Under the pieces are notes generated by a model that was not told the origin of the DNA, did no database searches, and was given only the letters and a program-made list of their open reading frames with translations. From Streptosporangiaceae bacterium (GTDB lineage: Bacteria > Actinomycetota > Actinomycetes > Streptosporangiales > Streptosporangiaceae): a stretch of DNA of 6,688 nucleotides. The stretch lies in the NCBI GenBank assembly GCA_030038715.1, contig JASHSO010000363.1, positions 1 to 6,688 on the forward strand. The letters are read 5' to 3'. Below, in pieces: positions 5,381 through 6,688 of this stretch; within the stretch, counting starts at the first letter, position 1, and every line of letters starts with the position of its first letter. A program made the translations under genes and the position numbers.

Positions 5381-6688
5381 CTACCTCGGAGCGACCGCGG
5401 CAAGCTGGGGGTCGGCTGGCTCCATGGGTGCCAGCGCGGCGCGGCCTGCGATCAGGTCGGCCGCTCGCTCGGCGATCGCTATGGTCGGGGCATTGGTGTT
5501 CCCGCGAGGCACCGTCGGCATCACCGACGCATCCACGACACGCAGCCCGGCGACTCCACGCACTCGGAGCCCGGGATCGACGACGCTGGTGAGCCGGCTC
5601 GCCGCAAGCCTCGAATCGCCACCCATGGCGCAGCTCCCGACCGGGTGGTAGATCGTGGTCAGGTTGGCGCGGATCCAATCGCGCAGGTCCGCATCGCTTC
5701 GGATGGCTGGCCCGGGCGCAAGCTCGGCCTCCACCAGCTTGCTGAGCGGGCGCGTGGCAGCGAACTCCCGCGCCATATCGATAGCTTTCACCAGCGGGTC
5801 GACGTCCGAGCTCGCCGACAGGTAACCCGGGTCGATGGCCGGCCTGTGCCGCGGGTCTGTGCTGCGCAGCCGGATCCGGCCGCGGCTGCCGACCGCAACG
5901 AGCGTGATCAGGACAGAGAGGGCGCGGCTGGCCGGGTCGGTGAGTCCGCCGTTCTCGTAGGGCACCGGCAGTACGTGCCACTGGATGTCAGGCGCGGGAA
6001 GCGCGGGGTCAGTTCGGCTGAAGCCGCCTGCCTCCGCGATGTTCGTGGTCATCGGACCGGAGTGCATCACCTGCCAGCGAGCGAGGTTCCGCCGACCGGC
6101 CTTCTCCCACAGGCTGCGCGACTTCGGAGTGCTCCACATCGCCGCCACCATCGGGTGGTCAGACAGGTTCGAGCCGACGCCGGGGCTATCGACGAGTACC
6201 GCCACGTCGTGCTCGCGCAGATGGTCGGCCGGTCCAACGCCCGACAGCATGAGCAGTTGCGGACTGCCGATCACACCTGCCGACAGGATGACCTCCGACT
6301 CGGCAGGAGCCAGTTCCTCAGCGCCGCGGCGCAGGTAGCGCACGCCGGTTGCCCGCCCGTCCTCGATCACCACCCCAGTGACCAGGGCATCGGTCATGAC
6401 GGTGAGGTTCGGCCTGGATGCTACCGGATGCAAGTAAGCGTCCGCCGCGGACCAGCGACGACCGTTCTTCTGGGTGACCTGGTAGTAGCCGACTCCGTCC
6501 TGCAGTGCGCCGTTAAAGTCCGTGTTGGCCGACTGGCCGCAATTGCGGGCCGCCGCGACAAACGCGCCGGTCAGTGTGCTCTTGAACCTCAGCTCCTGGA
6601 CGCTGAGCGGGCCGGTTGCGCCGTGGTAGGCCGAAGCACCGCGCGCGTTGCTCTCTGAACGCAGGAAGTATGGCAACAGGTCGGAATA
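5381..6688 (-). CDS. GMC-family FAD-dependent alcohol oxidoreductase (choline dehydrogenase-like), 5'-partial
   Basis: This flavoenzyme family oxidises alcohols to aldehydes or ketones. The frame runs off the right edge and the first visible residues, YSDLLPYFLRSE, match a region about 80-100 residues into a normal GMC protein, so the N-terminal Rossmann FAD motif is outside the window; about 436 residues remain. Counting from the first visible codon, the second GMC signature GSPQLLMLSGVG lies at 141-152, the substrate domain at about 165-335, YHPVGSCAMGG with the catalytic His at 348, and the C-terminal FAD end with VVDASVMPTVPRGNTNAPTI, including the active-site Asn. The enzyme looks intact. 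YHPVGSC is the general alcohol form and does not specify choline. The TTG at 6676 is an internal codon, not a start. Convergence with an aldehyde dehydrogenase gene suggests sequential oxidation of an alcohol, which is inference. Confidence 0.9.
   Translation of the reverse strand, partial: YSDLLPYFLRSESNARGASAYHGATGPLSVQELRFKSTLTGAFVAAARNCGQSANTDFNGALQDGVGYYQVTQKNGRRWSAADAYLHPVASRPNLTVMTDALVTGVVIEDGRATGVRYLRRGAEELAPAESEVILSAGVIGSPQLLMLSGVGPADHLREHDVAVLVDSPGVGSNLSDHPMVAAMWSTPKSRSLWEKAGRRNLARWQVMHSGPMTTNIAEAGGFSRTDPALPAPDIQWHVLPVPYENGGLTDPASRALSVLITLVAVGSRGRIRLRSTDPRHRPAIDPGYLSASSDVDPLVKAIDMAREFAATRPLSKLVEAELAPGPAIRSDADLRDWIRANLTTIYHPVGSCAMGGDSRLAASRLTSVVDPGLRVRGVAGLRVVDASVMPTVPRGNTNAPTIAIAERAADLIAGRAALAPMEPADPQLAAVAPR

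Noticed and set aside
5645..6658. 337-codon plus-strand open frame antisense to the GMC gene
   Set aside because: Lies wholly inside the supported minus-strand GMC coding region and shows no domain or promoter of its own.
6674..6676. TTG as start of the GMC oxidoreductase on the minus strand
   Set aside because: The frame continues to the window edge with YSDL before it, a conserved GMC stretch, and the FAD-binding N-terminus would be missing.

Overview
The window reads as chromosomal DNA of a high-GC actinobacterium. Evidence: strongly G/C-biased third codon positions, GTG start usage, a NarL-type two-component pair linked by an ATGA overlap, and above all a NucS/EndoMS gene, the mismatch endonuclease that most actinobacteria use in place of MutS/MutL. 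No IS element, CRISPR array, tRNA or rRNA was seen. The genus cannot be fixed from this sequence.

Layout from left to right. (1) 3-1565 (+), the C-terminal part of a membrane histidine kinase whose 5' end lies outside the window. (2) 1562-2239 (+), its NarL/LuxR-type response regulator, translationally coupled to it. (3) 2240-2474, an intergenic stretch of about 235 bp rich in inverted repeats. It ends in a probable leaderless promoter. (4) 2475-3134 (+), nucS. (5) 3195-3677 (-), a stand-alone RibD-like zinc deaminase, convergent with nucS. (6) 3678-3830, a divergent promoter region with a palindrome over the likely -10. (7) 3831-5345 (+), an NAD(P)-dependent aldehyde dehydrogenase. (8) 5381-6688 (-), the C-terminal part of a GMC-family FAD alcohol oxidoreductase, convergent with the aldehyde dehydrogenase and cut by the right edge.

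How the genes may work together. The kinase and regulator form one signalling unit with an unknown stimulus. NucS acts alone in replication fidelity, with a C-terminal LRLF tail for the sliding clamp. The aldehyde dehydrogenase and GMC enzyme could oxidise an alcohol to an aldehyde and then to an acid, but they are convergent and need not share regulation. The deaminase is an isolated metabolic gene.

The most unusual item is inside the kinase. Before its catalytic core it carries a second dimerisation/phosphoacceptor-like segment in which the histidine is replaced by aspartate and no ATPase domain follows. This suggests a tandem duplication with one decayed copy. The next most interesting item is the nucS promoter, where a 7-bp-arm inverted repeat straddles the -10 of an apparently leaderless transcript. 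No clear new multi-gene system is visible.
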